A stretch of DNA of 64,000 nucleotides from Pseudomonas sp. A34-9 (GTDB taxonomy: Bacteria > Pseudomonadota > Gammaproteobacteria > Pseudomonadales > Pseudomonadaceae). Positions 19,081 to 27,480 of the stretch are shown here, one piece after another. Position 1 is the stretch's first letter; every line of letters begins with the position of its first letter. The notes below the pieces were generated by a model. That model made no database searches. It was not told the DNA's origin and worked only from the letters and a program-made list of their open reading frames with translations. The stretch covers positions 4,180,501-4,244,500 of the forward strand of contig NZ_CP119967.1 of the NCBI RefSeq assembly GCF_029543085.1, in the 5' to 3' direction. The translations under genes and the position numbers were made by a program.

Positions 19081-21029
19081 TGAGCGCACCCGTTCTCACC
19101 ACCCTGCTGGTGGCCAACCGTGGCGAAATCGCCTGCCGCGTGATGCGCACCGCCAAAGCACTGGGCCTGACCACGGTTGCCGTGCACAGCGCCACCGACC
19201 GCGAGGCGCGGCACAGCCGTGAAGCGGACATTCGCGTCGATCTCGGTGGCAGCAAGGCGGCCGACAGTTACCTGCAAATCGACAAACTGATCGCAGCGGC
19301 CAAGGCCAGCGGCGCTCAGGCGATTCATCCGGGTTACGGGTTTCTCTCGGAAAACGCCGGCTTCGCCCGCGCCATCGAAGCGGCCGGGTTGATTTTCCTC
19401 GGCCCGCCCGCCTCGGCCATCGACGCCATGGGCAGCAAGTCTGCGGCCAAAGCGCTGATGGAAACTGCGGGCGTGCCACTGGTGCCGGGTTATCACGGCG
19501 AAGCACAGGATCTCGAGACCTTCCGCGATGCCTGCGCACGCATTGGTTATCCGGTGCTGCTCAAAGCTACGGCCGGCGGCGGTGGCAAAGGCATGAAAGT
19601 AGTCGAGGACGTCAGCCAGTTGGCCGAAGCCCTCGCCTCCGCTCAGCGTGAAGCGCAGTCGTCGTTCGGCGATTCGCGGATGCTGGTGGAGAAATACCTG
19701 CTCAAGCCACGTCATGTGGAAATCCAGGTATTCGCCGATCAACATGGCCACTGCCTGTACCTCAACGAGCGTGATTGCTCGATTCAACGACGCCATCAGA
19801 AAGTCGTCGAAGAAGCACCGGCACCGGGCCTGTCCCCGGAACTGCGCCGCGCCATGGGCGAAGCGGCCGTGCGTTCGGCGCAGGCAATCGGTTATGTCGG
19901 CGCCGGTACGGTGGAGTTCCTGCTCGATGCCCGTGGCGAATTCTTCTTTATGGAGATGAACACGCGCCTGCAGGTGGAGCACCCGGTGACCGAGGCCATT
20001 ACAGGCCTGGATCTGGTCGCCTGGCAGATCCGCGTTGCCCGTGGTGAAGCATTGCCGATCACGCAGGATCAAGTGCCACTAAACGGTCATGCAATTGAAG
20101 TGCGCTTGTACGCCGAAGACCCTGCGAATGATTTTCTGCCGGCGACCGGGTGTCTGGCGTTGTATCGCGAATCGGCGCAAGGGCCGGGGCGCCGCGTTGA
20201 TAGCGGGGTCGAAGAAGGCGATGAAATCTCGCCGTTCTACGACCCGATGCTCGGCAAACTGATTGCCTGGGGCGAAGATCGCGAACAGGCTCGGTTGCGG
20301 TTGTTGAGCATGCTCGACGAGTTCGCGATTGGCGGTTTGAAAACCAACATCAACTTTTTGCGCCGGATCATCGGGCACCCGGCGTTCGCGGCGGGAGAGC
20401 TGGATACCGGATTTATTCCGCGTTATCAGGAGCAATTGCTGCCTGCTCCAGGCGCGTTGAGCGATGCCTTCTGGAACGCGGCTGCTCAGGCGGTGGCGCA
20501 GAGCCTGCCGCAGTTGGCGCGCGAGGATGACCCTGCTTCGCCATGGTCAATCAACAGCGGTTTGCGTGCGGGATTGCCCCGGGAAATCACCCTGCATTTG
20601 AGTTGCGAGGAGCAGGATCGCGCTTTGACGTTGAGTGCCGCTGACCACGCCAGACTCTCCGGCGAAGCACTCATTGTCGAGCACGAGGGCGTACGTCGTA
20701 CGTTGCGGGCTATCCGCCAAGGTGATTCGCTTTATCTGCAATGGGAAGGTGAGTTGCGGCGCATCGAGACGCATGACCCGATCAGTGCCGTCGAAGCCAG
20801 TCACAGTCATCAGGGTGGCCTGACTGCGCCCATGAACGGCAGCATTGTCCGTGTGCTGGTCGAGGCCGGGCAATCGGTCGAGGCCGGTGCGCAACTGGTG
20901 GTGCTGGAAGCCATGAAGATGGAGCACAGCATCCGTGCGCCACATGCGGGGGTGATCAAAGCGCTGTATTGCCAGGAAGGCGAAATGGTCGGCGAAGGCA
21001 GCGCTTTGGTTGAACTGGAAGCAGTGTAA
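19080..21029 (+). CDS. liuD: Methylcrotonyl-CoA carboxylase, biotin-carrying (alpha) subunit
   Basis: A 649-residue protein with an N-terminal biotin carboxylase (LLVANRGEIACRVMRTAKAL, ATP-grasp loop KATAGGGGKGMKVV, EMNTRLQVEHPVTEAITGLD) and a C-terminal biotin carrier domain with VVLEAMKMEHSIRAPHAG, where the lysine of AMKM is biotinylated. It carboxylates its own biotin using ATP and bicarbonate and feeds LiuB. An in-frame TTG lies just upstream, but ATG 19080 with AAGGAG 8 bases away is the likely start. Last gene of liuABCD. Confidence 0.95.
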   Translation: MSAPVLTTLLVANRGEIACRVMRTAKALGLTTVAVHSATDREARHSREADIRVDLGGSKAADSYLQIDKLIAAAKASGAQAIHPGYGFLSENAGFARAIEAAGLIFLGPPASAIDAMGSKSAAKALMETAGVPLVPGYHGEAQDLETFRDACARIGYPVLLKATAGGGGKGMKVVEDVSQLAEALASAQREAQSSFGDSRMLVEKYLLKPRHVEIQVFADQHGHCLYLNERDCSIQRRHQKVVEEAPAPGLSPELRRAMGEAAVRSAQAIGYVGAGTVEFLLDARGEFFFMEMNTRLQVEHPVTEAITGLDLVAWQIRVARGEALPITQDQVPLNGHAIEVRLYAEDPANDFLPATGCLALYRESAQGPGRRVDSGVEEGDEISPFYDPMLGKLIAWGEDREQARLRLLSMLDEFAIGGLKTNINFLRRIIGHPAFAAGELDTGFIPRYQEQLLPAPGALSDAFWNAAAQAVAQSLPQLAREDDPASPWSINSGLRAGLPREITLHLSCEEQDRALTLSAADHARLSGEALIVEHEGVRRTLRAIRQGDSLYLQWEGELRRIETHDPISAVEASHSHQGGLTAPMNGSIVRVLVEAGQSVEAGAQLVVLEAMKMEHSIRAPHAGVIKALYCQEGEMVGEGSALVELEAV

Positions 21030-21036
21030 ACGGGAG

Positions 21037-21066
21037 GATCGATCCTACGCGTGGCGCGGATCGATC
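21037..21066. terminator. Hairpin between convergent liuD and repressor genes
   Basis: A perfect 9-base inverted repeat (GATCGATCC and complement) with a 12-base loop. No long T-tract follows on either strand, so termination efficiency is uncertain. Confidence 0.4.
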
Positions 21067-21069
21067 TGA

Positions 21070-21729
21070 CTAGTAACGCGCCGTTGCCTGAACCACAACA
21101 CCGATGATTCGACACTCATCGGTCAGCAGGGCTTTCGGCCAGGTCGGATTGAGCGGCACCAGGTAACGCTGGCCGCCCTCTTCGTCGAGTTTGCGAAAAA
21201 TCGCCTCAGCGCTGTCGGGCCACTGGGCGATCACCAGTTTGCCGGGCACCGCTTCGGCTGCCGGATCGACCAGAATCAGCATGCCTTCGGCGATGCTCTG
21301 GCCACTGGGAGCGGTCATTGAATCCCCCGTCACCGTCAGCCAGAACGCCGGGCCACGTGCGTGGTAATCCGTCAGTTCGAAGCGCTGCTTGCCGGATGCC
21401 TTGGCGTAGGACGCCGGATCGCTTTCGCGCACCTCGCACGTCGTCTGCCAATCGCTGACCGGGTAACGGAAGTACGGGTTGTACTTCTGGGCCAGCGGCA
21501 TCTCGTCGTCCGCCGCTGGTTGCGGTTCACGGATTACCAACACCACTTCGAGGAAATCCATGCCCAGTGCCTGCAACACGCGGTTCATTTCAGTGATGCC
21601 GGGTTCGCGACGCTTGTTCAGCCAATGGCCGATCCCGCCCTGGGACATGCCGACGCGCTCTCCGAGCTCTGTTTGAGTGATTTTGAGTTCACTCATCTTG
21701 GCCTTGACCAACTCAATCCATTTATCCAT
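21070..21729 (-). CDS. XRE-type repressor with S24 (LexA/CI-like) peptidase domain
   Basis: A 219-residue protein. The N-terminal helix-turn-helix (MSELKITQTELGERVGMSQG) is followed by a linker and a C-terminal S24 domain with the serine motif LTVTGDSMTAPSGQ and a candidate catalytic lysine in AEAIFRKLDEE. CI-like repressors of this type self-cleave during the SOS response. A canonical Ala-Gly cleavage site is not obvious in the linker. ATG 21729 is chosen because the helix-turn-helix begins there. No prophage or pyocin genes flank it in the window; it is divergent from a DUF6124-like gene, its most likely target together with itself. Confidence 0.85.
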   Translation of the reverse strand: MDKWIELVKAKMSELKITQTELGERVGMSQGGIGHWLNKRREPGITEMNRVLQALGMDFLEVVLVIREPQPAADDEMPLAQKYNPYFRYPVSDWQTTCEVRESDPASYAKASGKQRFELTDYHARGPAFWLTVTGDSMTAPSGQSIAEGMLILVDPAAEAVPGKLVIAQWPDSAEAIFRKLDEEGGQRYLVPLNPTWPKALLTDECRIIGVVVQATARY

Positions 21730-21773
21730 GTGCAGCACCTTACGTCGACGCCTTCGGCCAGCAAAACACATAT

Positions 21774-21803
21774 TGTAGTATTTAAATTCTGGTCACAACT
21801 ACA
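21774..21803. promoter_or_regulatory. Possible operator in the repressor/DUF6124 divergent spacer
   Basis: Inverted TGTAGT (21774) and ACTACA (21798) with an 18-base AT-rich spacer, midway between the two divergent genes. It is the best palindrome in the spacer; assignment to the repressor is inference. Confidence 0.35.
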
Positions 21804-21859
21804 CAGAGTACTATTCTGAAGGCACGGATTTTCAATCGACCAAGGAGTGCTTCTTCATC

Positions 21860-22198
21860 ATGAATATCAGCAGCAAAGACTTGCCCGACCTGCAAATTGA
21901 CACCAGCTTCACCTCGCCCCAAGGCAATGCGGCAGCGCAGCGAGCACTGGACTATTACTTGAAACCAGCTGTGTCAGAACCGGAGGTCGACGAGCGTTTT
22001 TTCGATGTCAGGCGCCATCTCAGTGGCGAAGAAGCTCTGGTGCACGCCTCGGACCTTTTGCGGTGTGCAGCGGCCACTGCGTTCAAGGCAGCCGAAAGCC
22101 TGCAAGGCGCAAATCGGGATCTGGCATTTTCAGTGGTGCACATGGTGGATATGGCGCGGGCGATGGTCGACCATTCACTCGATGGCGATGATGCCTGA
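21860..22198 (+). CDS. DUF6124-like small protein of unknown function
   Basis: A 112-residue acidic, helical protein (MNISSKDLPDLQIDTSF ... HMVDMARAMVDHSLDGDDA) with no signal peptide or membrane segment. It resembles a small Pseudomonas family labelled DUF6124 (earlier grouped with DUF3077) that occurs in several copies per genome. ATG 21860 follows AAGGAG, 10 bases upstream. It is divergent from the S24-type repressor. Function unknown. Confidence 0.75.
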   Translation: MNISSKDLPDLQIDTSFTSPQGNAAAQRALDYYLKPAVSEPEVDERFFDVRRHLSGEEALVHASDLLRCAAATAFKAAESLQGANRDLAFSVVHMVDMARAMVDHSLDGDDA

Positions 22199-22254
22199 GG
22201 AACGGGAGTACGCACGGACGGGAAAGAATTTTCCAATCGCGCAGATAAAAACAT

Positions 22255-22286
22255 TTGACTTGCAAATGATAATGATTATTATTGCA
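22255..22286 (+). promoter_or_regulatory. PrrF promoter overlapped by a Fur box
   Basis: A -35 (TTGACT, 22255) and a -10 (ATTATT, 22278) are 17 bases apart. Between and over them runs a palindrome bounded by TGCAA/TTGCA, containing ATGATAATGATTATTATT, a strong match to the Fur consensus GATAATGATAATCATTATC. Iron-loaded Fur would block the promoter. Confidence 0.88.
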
Positions 22287-22289
22287 AGC

Positions 22290-22401
22290 AGCTGATCGCG
22301 AGATCAGTCGATGGACCAGAGACCTTAGGTCGGTCTTCTGGACTATCTCCTCATCAGGCTAATCACGGTTTTTGACCCGGCTTTTTGCCGGGTCTTTTTT
22401 T
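22290..22401 (+). ncRNA. prrF: PrrF, Fur-repressed small RNA
   Basis: An approximately 112-nt RNA gene directly after a Fur-box promoter, ending in a terminator. The internal segment CTCCTCATCAGGCTAATCAC followed by GGTTTTTGACCCGGC matches the conserved PrrF antisense core as I remember it. PrrF RNAs are made under iron starvation and with Hfq repress iron-rich, non-essential proteins such as SodB and TCA-cycle enzymes. Only one copy is seen here, unlike the tandem pair of P. aeruginosa; the second copy typical of other pseudomonads would lie elsewhere. Confidence 0.9.
22374..22401 (+). terminator. PrrF terminator
   Basis: An 8-base GC-rich stem (GACCCGGC and complement), a TTTTT loop, then seven T. 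A second short hairpin (GCCCG, TTTTT, CGGGC) follows at once. Confidence 0.93.
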
Positions 22402-22677
22402 GCCCGTTTTTCGGGCTTATGGCTTCAGGCTAATGAAGTCTTCAGGTGCTGCAAATTCGATGGCGCGGATAATATCAAAAGACTATCGCTTGGCAAGCCG
22501 GACCCCGCCAAATCGGGGCAAACTAATGACAATTAGCACTTGAGAATCAATCGCACAGTCTCTAAGCTGCCTGCGCGTCATGGAGGACGCCCCCCGCCAC
22601 ACCCCGCAATTCCCCTCGGTTTCAGCCCTGCCTGCGTGTAAAGTAACGGCCATAAAAATCATATTCAGGAATCGATT

Positions 22678-23829
22678 ATGACCGTGGCCAAATCATCGTT
22701 CGACATCAGCGCCAACTTCGACAGCGGCAACATCCAAGTCATCGACATCAGCAACCCGCTCAATCCGGTTCTGGCCATTCGCCCGGACACCCGCAGCGCT
22801 CACTTCCAGTGGTTCCACTTCAAGGCCAGCGGCCTGCATGTTCATCAGGAACACTGGTTTCGCTTGGTCAACGCCAGCCAATCTTCCTATAACAAAGCCT
22901 GGACCGGCTATCAGGCAGTGGCGTCCTACGACCACGTCAACTGGTTCCGCATTCCAACCAGTTTCGAAGGTGACAGCCTGCGTTTTTGCCTCGAGGCCGA
23001 GCAAACCCACGCCTGGTTCGCCTACTTCGAACCCTACAGCCGTGGTCGCCACGACTGGCTCATCGATCAGGCACTGAGCAAGGCCGGCACCGAATTGCTG
23101 GCAACCGGTAAAAGCGTCGAAGGTCGCGACATTCAGCTGCTGCGCAAAGGCACCGGTGCCGAAGGCCAGCGCAAAGTCTGGATCATTGCTCAACAGCATC
23201 CGGGCGAACACATGGCCGAATGGTTCATGGAAGGCGTGATCGAACGCCTGGAAAGACATGACGATCCGGTGCTGAACAAGCTGCTGGCGAGTGCCGATCT
23301 CTACTTGGTGCCGAACATGAATCCGGACGGCGCCTTCCACGGTCACCTACGCACCAATGCGATGGGCCAGGACTTGAACCGCGCCTGGCAGAACGCCAGT
23401 CAGGACGTCAGCCCCGAGGTACTTTTCGTACAACAGCAGATGGAAAAGTATGGCGTCGACCTGTTCCTCGACGTACACGGCGATGAAGAAATCCCCCACG
23501 TGTTCACCGCTGGTTGCGAAGGCAATCCGGGCTACACGCCGCGAATCGAGAAGCTCGAAGAGCACTTCCGCAGCCACCTGAAACACACCACCAAAGATTT
23601 CCAGACCAAGCACGGCTACACCCGTGACGAACCGGGCCAGGCCAACATGACCCTGGCTTGCAACAGCGTCGGGCAGAAATACGACTGCCTGTCGCTGACC
23701 CTGGAAATGCCGTTCAAGGATCACGACGACCATCCCGACAAAGTCACCGGCTGGTCGGGCAAGCGCTCAAAACAACTGGGCAAAGATGTGCTGACGACCA
23801 TCGCTGACATGGTTGATACCCTGCGCTGA
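22678..23829 (+). CDS. M14-family zinc carboxypeptidase (cytosolic carboxypeptidase type)
   Basis: A 383-residue protein with an N-terminal beta-sandwich (about 1-120) typical of the cytosolic CCP-like group, then the peptidase domain. Zinc ligands are in IAQQHPGEHMAEWF (HxxE) and the later histidine of FLDVHGDEEIPHVF; the substrate-binding NPDG and RTNAMGQDLNRAW segments are visible; the catalytic glutamate is expected in LTLEMPFKDHD. It removes C-terminal residues from peptides; the bacterial substrate is unknown. There is no signal peptide. AGGA precedes ATG 22678. Confidence 0.88.
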   Translation: MTVAKSSFDISANFDSGNIQVIDISNPLNPVLAIRPDTRSAHFQWFHFKASGLHVHQEHWFRLVNASQSSYNKAWTGYQAVASYDHVNWFRIPTSFEGDSLRFCLEAEQTHAWFAYFEPYSRGRHDWLIDQALSKAGTELLATGKSVEGRDIQLLRKGTGAEGQRKVWIIAQQHPGEHMAEWFMEGVIERLERHDDPVLNKLLASADLYLVPNMNPDGAFHGHLRTNAMGQDLNRAWQNASQDVSPEVLFVQQQMEKYGVDLFLDVHGDEEIPHVFTAGCEGNPGYTPRIEKLEEHFRSHLKHTTKDFQTKHGYTRDEPGQANMTLACNSVGQKYDCLSLTLEMPFKDHDDHPDKVTGWSGKRSKQLGKDVLTTIADMVDTLR

Positions 23830-23849
23830 TCCCCTCCTCCGGCCCTTAG

Positions 23850-23876
23850 AAGATCGCAGCTTGTCTGCGATCTTTT
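23850..23876 (+). terminator. Terminator after the carboxypeptidase gene
   Basis: A 10-base perfect stem (AAGATCGCAG and complement), a 5-base loop, then a T-rich run. The stem resembles the AAGATCGCAGC end of one REP class. Confidence 0.8.
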
Positions 23877-23977
23877 GCTTTTTGCCATTGCCACTCTCGC
23901 GCAAACAGGTTGCAAAATAAAACCCATATCAATACCGTGATCAAGGTTTTAATTTGAAACCTAAAAGGATGCGGGAT

Positions 23978-25171
23978 ATGAAACCTCTCAAAAGCAGCGC
24001 CGTTTTGCTTTTCTCTGTGGCCTGCGGTTTGGCCGTGGGCAACGTGTATTACGCACAGCCACTGCTGGACGCCATGGCCGAAGCGTTTGCCCTGTCGCCG
24101 GCGACCATCGGCATCGTCATCACCCTGACGCAAATCGGCTACGGCATCGGTCTGGTGCTACTGGTCCCTCTCGGCGACCTGCTCAACCGGCGCAAATTGA
24201 TCGTCTGCCAAACACTGCTGTCGGCTGTAGCGTTGTTGATGATCGCGCTGGCGCCCAACAGTGCGTGGCTGCTGCTTGGCATGGCATTGACAGGACTGCT
24301 CGCGGTGGTGACGCAGGTGTTGGTGGCTTACGCCGCCACGCTGGCGCTGCCGGCTCAGCGCGGGCGCGTGGTCGGGGTGGTCACCAGTGGCATCGTCGTC
24401 GGCATCTTGCTGGCGCGCACGGTCGCCGGCGGCATGGCCGATCTGGCTGGCTGGCGAGCGATCTACTTCCTGTCAGCAGGGCTGACACTGGTGATGGCGC
24501 TGCTGCTGTTTCGCGTCCTGCCCAAGGATGAATCTGCGCAACCGGCGACTGGCTACAGCGCACTGATCGCCTCGGTGTTCAGCCTGTTCAAAGAAGAACC
24601 GGTACTGCGCCATCGCGCAATCCTCGCCCTGCTGACCTTCGCCAGCGCGATGGTGCTGTGGACGCCGATGGTGTTGCCGCTGGCCGCGCCGCCACTTTCT
24701 TTGTCGCACAGTGAAATCGGTCTGTTCGGACTGGCTGGCGCAGCGGGTGCCCTGGCCGCCGCACGGGCCGGGCATCTGGCGGATCGCGGTCTCGGGCAAT
24801 GGGTCAGCGGTCTTTCCCTGTTGCTGATGCTCGCTTCGTGGCTGCCGATCGCCCTCACCCAATCCTCGCTGTGGGCATTGCTGCTCGGCGTGATCACCCT
24901 GGATCTGGGCCTGCAAGCCGTGCATGTCACCAGCCAGAGCATGATTTACGCCGTGCGCCCGCAAGCACAAAGCCGTCTCACCGCCGGTTACATGTTGTTT
25001 TACTCAATCGGCAGCGCGCTGGGTTCAATCGGCTCGACCGCCATGTACGCGTGGGCCGGCTGGATCGGCGTGTGCCTGCTCGGCGCCGGCATCAACGCCA
25101 TGGCGCTCGCATACTGGTGGCTGACCCTGAAAAGCGGCGCACCGGCACGATGCGCCACTCAAGCGAGTTAA
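23978..25171 (+). CDS. MFS transporter (drug/efflux DHA1-like)
   Basis: A 397-residue, about 12-segment membrane protein. The N-terminal helix has VACGLAVGNVYYAQPLLDAM, and the loop between helices 2 and 3 reads PLGDLLNRRKLIV, the MFS A-motif region. ATG 23978 is chosen over an earlier ATG and a TTG because AAAAGGA sits 9 bases before it. The GNVYYAQPLL opening is shared by many proteobacterial efflux-type MFS proteins; the substrate is unknown. Its TAA overlaps the stop of the convergent cytochrome b561 gene. Confidence 0.87.
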   Translation: MKPLKSSAVLLFSVACGLAVGNVYYAQPLLDAMAEAFALSPATIGIVITLTQIGYGIGLVLLVPLGDLLNRRKLIVCQTLLSAVALLMIALAPNSAWLLLGMALTGLLAVVTQVLVAYAATLALPAQRGRVVGVVTSGIVVGILLARTVAGGMADLAGWRAIYFLSAGLTLVMALLLFRVLPKDESAQPATGYSALIASVFSLFKEEPVLRHRAILALLTFASAMVLWTPMVLPLAAPPLSLSHSEIGLFGLAGAAGALAAARAGHLADRGLGQWVSGLSLLLMLASWLPIALTQSSLWALLLGVITLDLGLQAVHVTSQSMIYAVRPQAQSRLTAGYMLFYSIGSALGSIGSTAMYAWAGWIGVCLLGAGINAMALAYWWLTLKSGAPARCATQAS

Positions 25172-25713
25172 CCGCGGTCGCGACCGCGCAACATACTGTC
25201 GAGGACCTCGTCGCGGCGGATCCAGCCATGAAACAGCGCCGCCGCCAGGTGCAGCAGCACCGTCAGAAACAACAGATAGGCCAGATACCCGTGAGCCTTG
25301 CGCAATAACGCGAACAACTGCGCATCGGCCGGAACAATGGCTGGCAACTGCACCGTTACGCTGAGCATGACCGGCTCACCCGAAGCGCTGATCATCGCCC
25401 AGCCCAGCACCGGCAACACCAGCATCAACGCGTACAGCAGCAGATGCGAAGCCTTGGCGGCCATCACTTGCCAACCCGGCAGATCCGCTGGCAGCGGTGG
25501 TTGGCGGGTCGTTAACCGCACCAGCAAACGCACAATCACCAGCGCCAGAATCGCAATGCCCAGCGGTTTGTGCAGATGGATCAGCCATTCATGCCGCTCG
25601 GAAACGGAGGTGACCATACCGGCGCCGATAAACAGCATGGCGATAATCATCACCGCCATCAGCCAATGCAGCAGCCGCGCCAACAGGGCGAAATGCGTCG
25701 GTTGAGTTCTCAT
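25168..25713 (-). CDS. Cytochrome b561 (di-heme inner-membrane electron carrier)
   Basis: A 181-residue, four-helix protein. Heme-ligand histidines are expected in LLHWLMAVMIIAM, WLIHLHKPLGIAI, KASHLLLYALM and KAHGYLAYLLF, as in bacterial cytochrome b561. It moves electrons from the quinone pool to a periplasmic acceptor. Its start overlaps the end of the catalase-like gene as ATGA, so the two are one operon and the anchored catalase-like protein is the probable partner. Confidence 0.9.
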   Translation of the reverse strand: MRTQPTHFALLARLLHWLMAVMIIAMLFIGAGMVTSVSERHEWLIHLHKPLGIAILALVIVRLLVRLTTRQPPLPADLPGWQVMAAKASHLLLYALMLVLPVLGWAMISASGEPVMLSVTVQLPAIVPADAQLFALLRKAHGYLAYLLFLTVLLHLAAALFHGWIRRDEVLDSMLRGRDRG

Positions 25714-26816
25714 GGACGAACCTCCTGTTTGGCGGCGGGCAACTGGCTGACTTCGCTGGTGCGACGCAGGTAGGAATTGGCGTACCCCGCGGAACGGGCT
25801 GCCAGCAATGGGTCGTCGGTACCTTGAATCCCGGCCGGCAGCACCAGCGGGTCATAGTTGATGTCACGGCATTCGCCGCTCAGTTGCGGCTGGGTCCTTT
25901 CCAGCACCAGCGTGCCGGCGTTCAACACCTTGCGCCCCTCGGGCCAGGTCTTGCTGGCGTCGTCCACCGGGTCCTCAGGATTGGCCAGGGTGATGTTCAA
26001 CTGAAAACGCAGCGGCGCTAACGCCAACCGTTGCACCAGATCCTTTTCGAGAAAATCGCTGCCCTCAGGCGCAGTGGCGCCCGCAGCGTCCCTTGCCAAC
26101 GGCGTCATGCTCCAGCGCACGGCCTGTTTTTTACCGCTGGCGTCGACCAGATAAAACGCGTTGACGCTGTTATAGGTTTCGGTGGCGTAACTGGCCGAGG
26201 GTTTGGCCGTCTTCACCCAGGTCAGGAACGGCACGGTTTCCGGGTGAGAGGCGAAGAACGCCGGGACCTTCGCCGGGTCAGGTTTACCCGTGGCCGGATC
26301 CGGCGACTGCGCCTGCTGCAATTGATAAAACGCCTCAGGCGTGCCAACCGGGAACACCGGCATGCTGTTCATCCCGGTGCGCCACTGCTGCCCGTTGGCC
26401 TGGGTGAACCGCAGGGCCAGACTGCGGATCGGCACACTGTTGTCCGGTGCATAAGGATTGCCCGCCGGCAGCGCAAAACGCCCGACCACCGGAGTTTGCG
26501 GCTCGTTAAACACTTGCGCGTTGGAAAATACCCGCGCCTCGCCACTGCTTTCGAAATGCCCGATCACGCACACGCCTTTGGCGTGGTTACGACGAAACCC
26601 GGGATGCACGCCGTTGTTCTTCTCCAGCACATCGACCAGCGCCTTTGGCGTCAGACGTTGTGGGTCGAAGTTACCGTGAACGTAGGCAAACGCCCCGGCC
26701 ACCGCAGCGACTACTACGGCAATGCCGCCCAGACGCAATATCAGGCTCGCGGCACTCAATGGCGGGCGCTGCGGCCCGCCGGGCGGTGAAGCGTTGGGTG
26801 AGGTGCGATCAACCAT
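25710..26816 (-). CDS. Membrane-anchored catalase-family peroxidase (SrpA-like)
   Basis: A 368-residue catalase-like protein. An N-terminal membrane segment (LILRLGGIAVVVAAVAGAFA, about residues 22-45) would place the heme domain in the periplasm. The distal heme-side region reads GFRRNHAKGVCVIGHFESSG; VPIRSLALRFTQANGQQWRT and SYATETYNSVNAFYLV follow. It is shorter than true catalases, and the group is usually peroxidase-like. ATG 26816 is preceded by GGAG; an upstream in-frame start is less likely. It is first in an operon with cytochrome b561 and divergent from an ECF sigma gene whose likely promoter sequence is also found before this gene. Confidence 0.88.
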   Translation of the reverse strand: MVDRTSPNASPPGGPQRPPLSAASLILRLGGIAVVVAAVAGAFAYVHGNFDPQRLTPKALVDVLEKNNGVHPGFRRNHAKGVCVIGHFESSGEARVFSNAQVFNEPQTPVVGRFALPAGNPYAPDNSVPIRSLALRFTQANGQQWRTGMNSMPVFPVGTPEAFYQLQQAQSPDPATGKPDPAKVPAFFASHPETVPFLTWVKTAKPSASYATETYNSVNAFYLVDASGKKQAVRWSMTPLARDAAGATAPEGSDFLEKDLVQRLALAPLRFQLNITLANPEDPVDDASKTWPEGRKVLNAGTLVLERTQPQLSGECRDINYDPLVLPAGIQGTDDPLLAARSAGYANSYLRRTSEVSQLPAAKQEVRP

Positions 26817-26858
26817 GAAAGACTCCAGGGCCAATGGCCACAAGTAAGAAGAATCAGC

Positions 26859-26885
26859 AAGACGCGCCTTGTTCGGGTTTATTCC
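26859..26885 (-). promoter_or_regulatory. ECF-type promoter for the catalase/b561 operon
   Basis: Read on the minus strand: GGAATAA (from 26885), then CGTCTT (26864-26859), with 15 bases between GGAATA and CGTC. It has the same elements and spacing as the promoter facing the sigma gene. GGAA...CGTC is the usual ECF promoter form. Confidence 0.75.
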
Positions 26886-26913
26886 ACGCTGCGGTATTTA
26901 TTTTTCCGCGCGT

Positions 26914-26940
26914 GGAATAACCTCCAACGACAAGCGTCTC
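26914..26940 (+). promoter_or_regulatory. ECF-type promoter for the sigma/anti-sigma operon
   Basis: GGAATAA (26914), then CGTCTC (26935), with 15 bases between GGAATA and CGTC. Together with the mirror copy at 26885, the -35 elements lie in a perfect 11-base inverted repeat (TTATTCCACGC at 26879, GCGTGGAATAA at 26910). Confidence 0.75.
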
Positions 26941-26973
26941 CCTAGTCCACAGCGTAGTGACTAGCAGAATTTC

Positions 26974-27480
26974 ATGAGCGAATTCGACGAACAGTTGAGA
27001 GAAATCATTCCCAGATTGCGCCGCTTTGCCCTGTCACTGACACGCAACAGCAGCAGCGCCGACGATCTGGTACAGGCTTGCCTTGAGCGGGCACTGTCGA
27101 GTTGGGGCGATAAACGCGCCGACGGCGACTTGCGTGCCTGGCTGTTCGCGATCCTCTATCGGCAGTTTCTCGATGCCCATCGCCGCTCCCGACGCTATGC
27201 GCGAATGCTCGAATTCTTCACCGGTCGCGACGATGCCGAACCTTCGGTGGAGCGCACCGTCATCGCCCAGTCGACCCTGCAAGCCTTTGACCGTCTGCCC
27301 ACCGAACAACGCGCCCTGCTGCTGATGGTCTCAGTGGAAGGCCTTTCCTATAAAGAGGTCGCCGAGATTCTCGGCGCCCCGATCGGCACCGTGATGTCGC
27401 GCCTGTCCCGCGCCCGCCAGGCCTTGCGCCAACTGAGTGACGGCGAAATCAGCAGCCCTTCTTTGCGGATACTCAAATGA
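26974..27480 (+). CDS. ECF-family RNA polymerase sigma factor
   Basis: A 168-residue sigma factor. Region 2 reads LRRFALSLTRNSSSADDLVQ with ERALSSWGDKRADGDLRAWL; region 4 ends in YKEVAEILGAPIGTVMSRLS, the DNA-binding helix for the -35 element. There is no region 3. ATG 26974 overlaps nothing upstream. Its last bases overlap the anti-sigma start (ATGA). It probably recognises GGAATAA-N14-CGTCT, found before itself and, inverted, before the catalase/b561 operon, which implies autoregulation and joint control of a periplasmic redox response. Confidence 0.92.
   Translation: MSEFDEQLREIIPRLRRFALSLTRNSSSADDLVQACLERALSSWGDKRADGDLRAWLFAILYRQFLDAHRRSRRYARMLEFFTGRDDAEPSVERTVIAQSTLQAFDRLPTEQRALLLMVSVEGLSYKEVAEILGAPIGTVMSRLSRARQALRQLSDGEISSPSLRILK

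Noticed and set aside
22525..22560. A possible second Fur box near the carboxypeptidase gene (TTGAGAATCAATC).
   Set aside because: Only a partial half-match to the Fur consensus, with no mirrored half.
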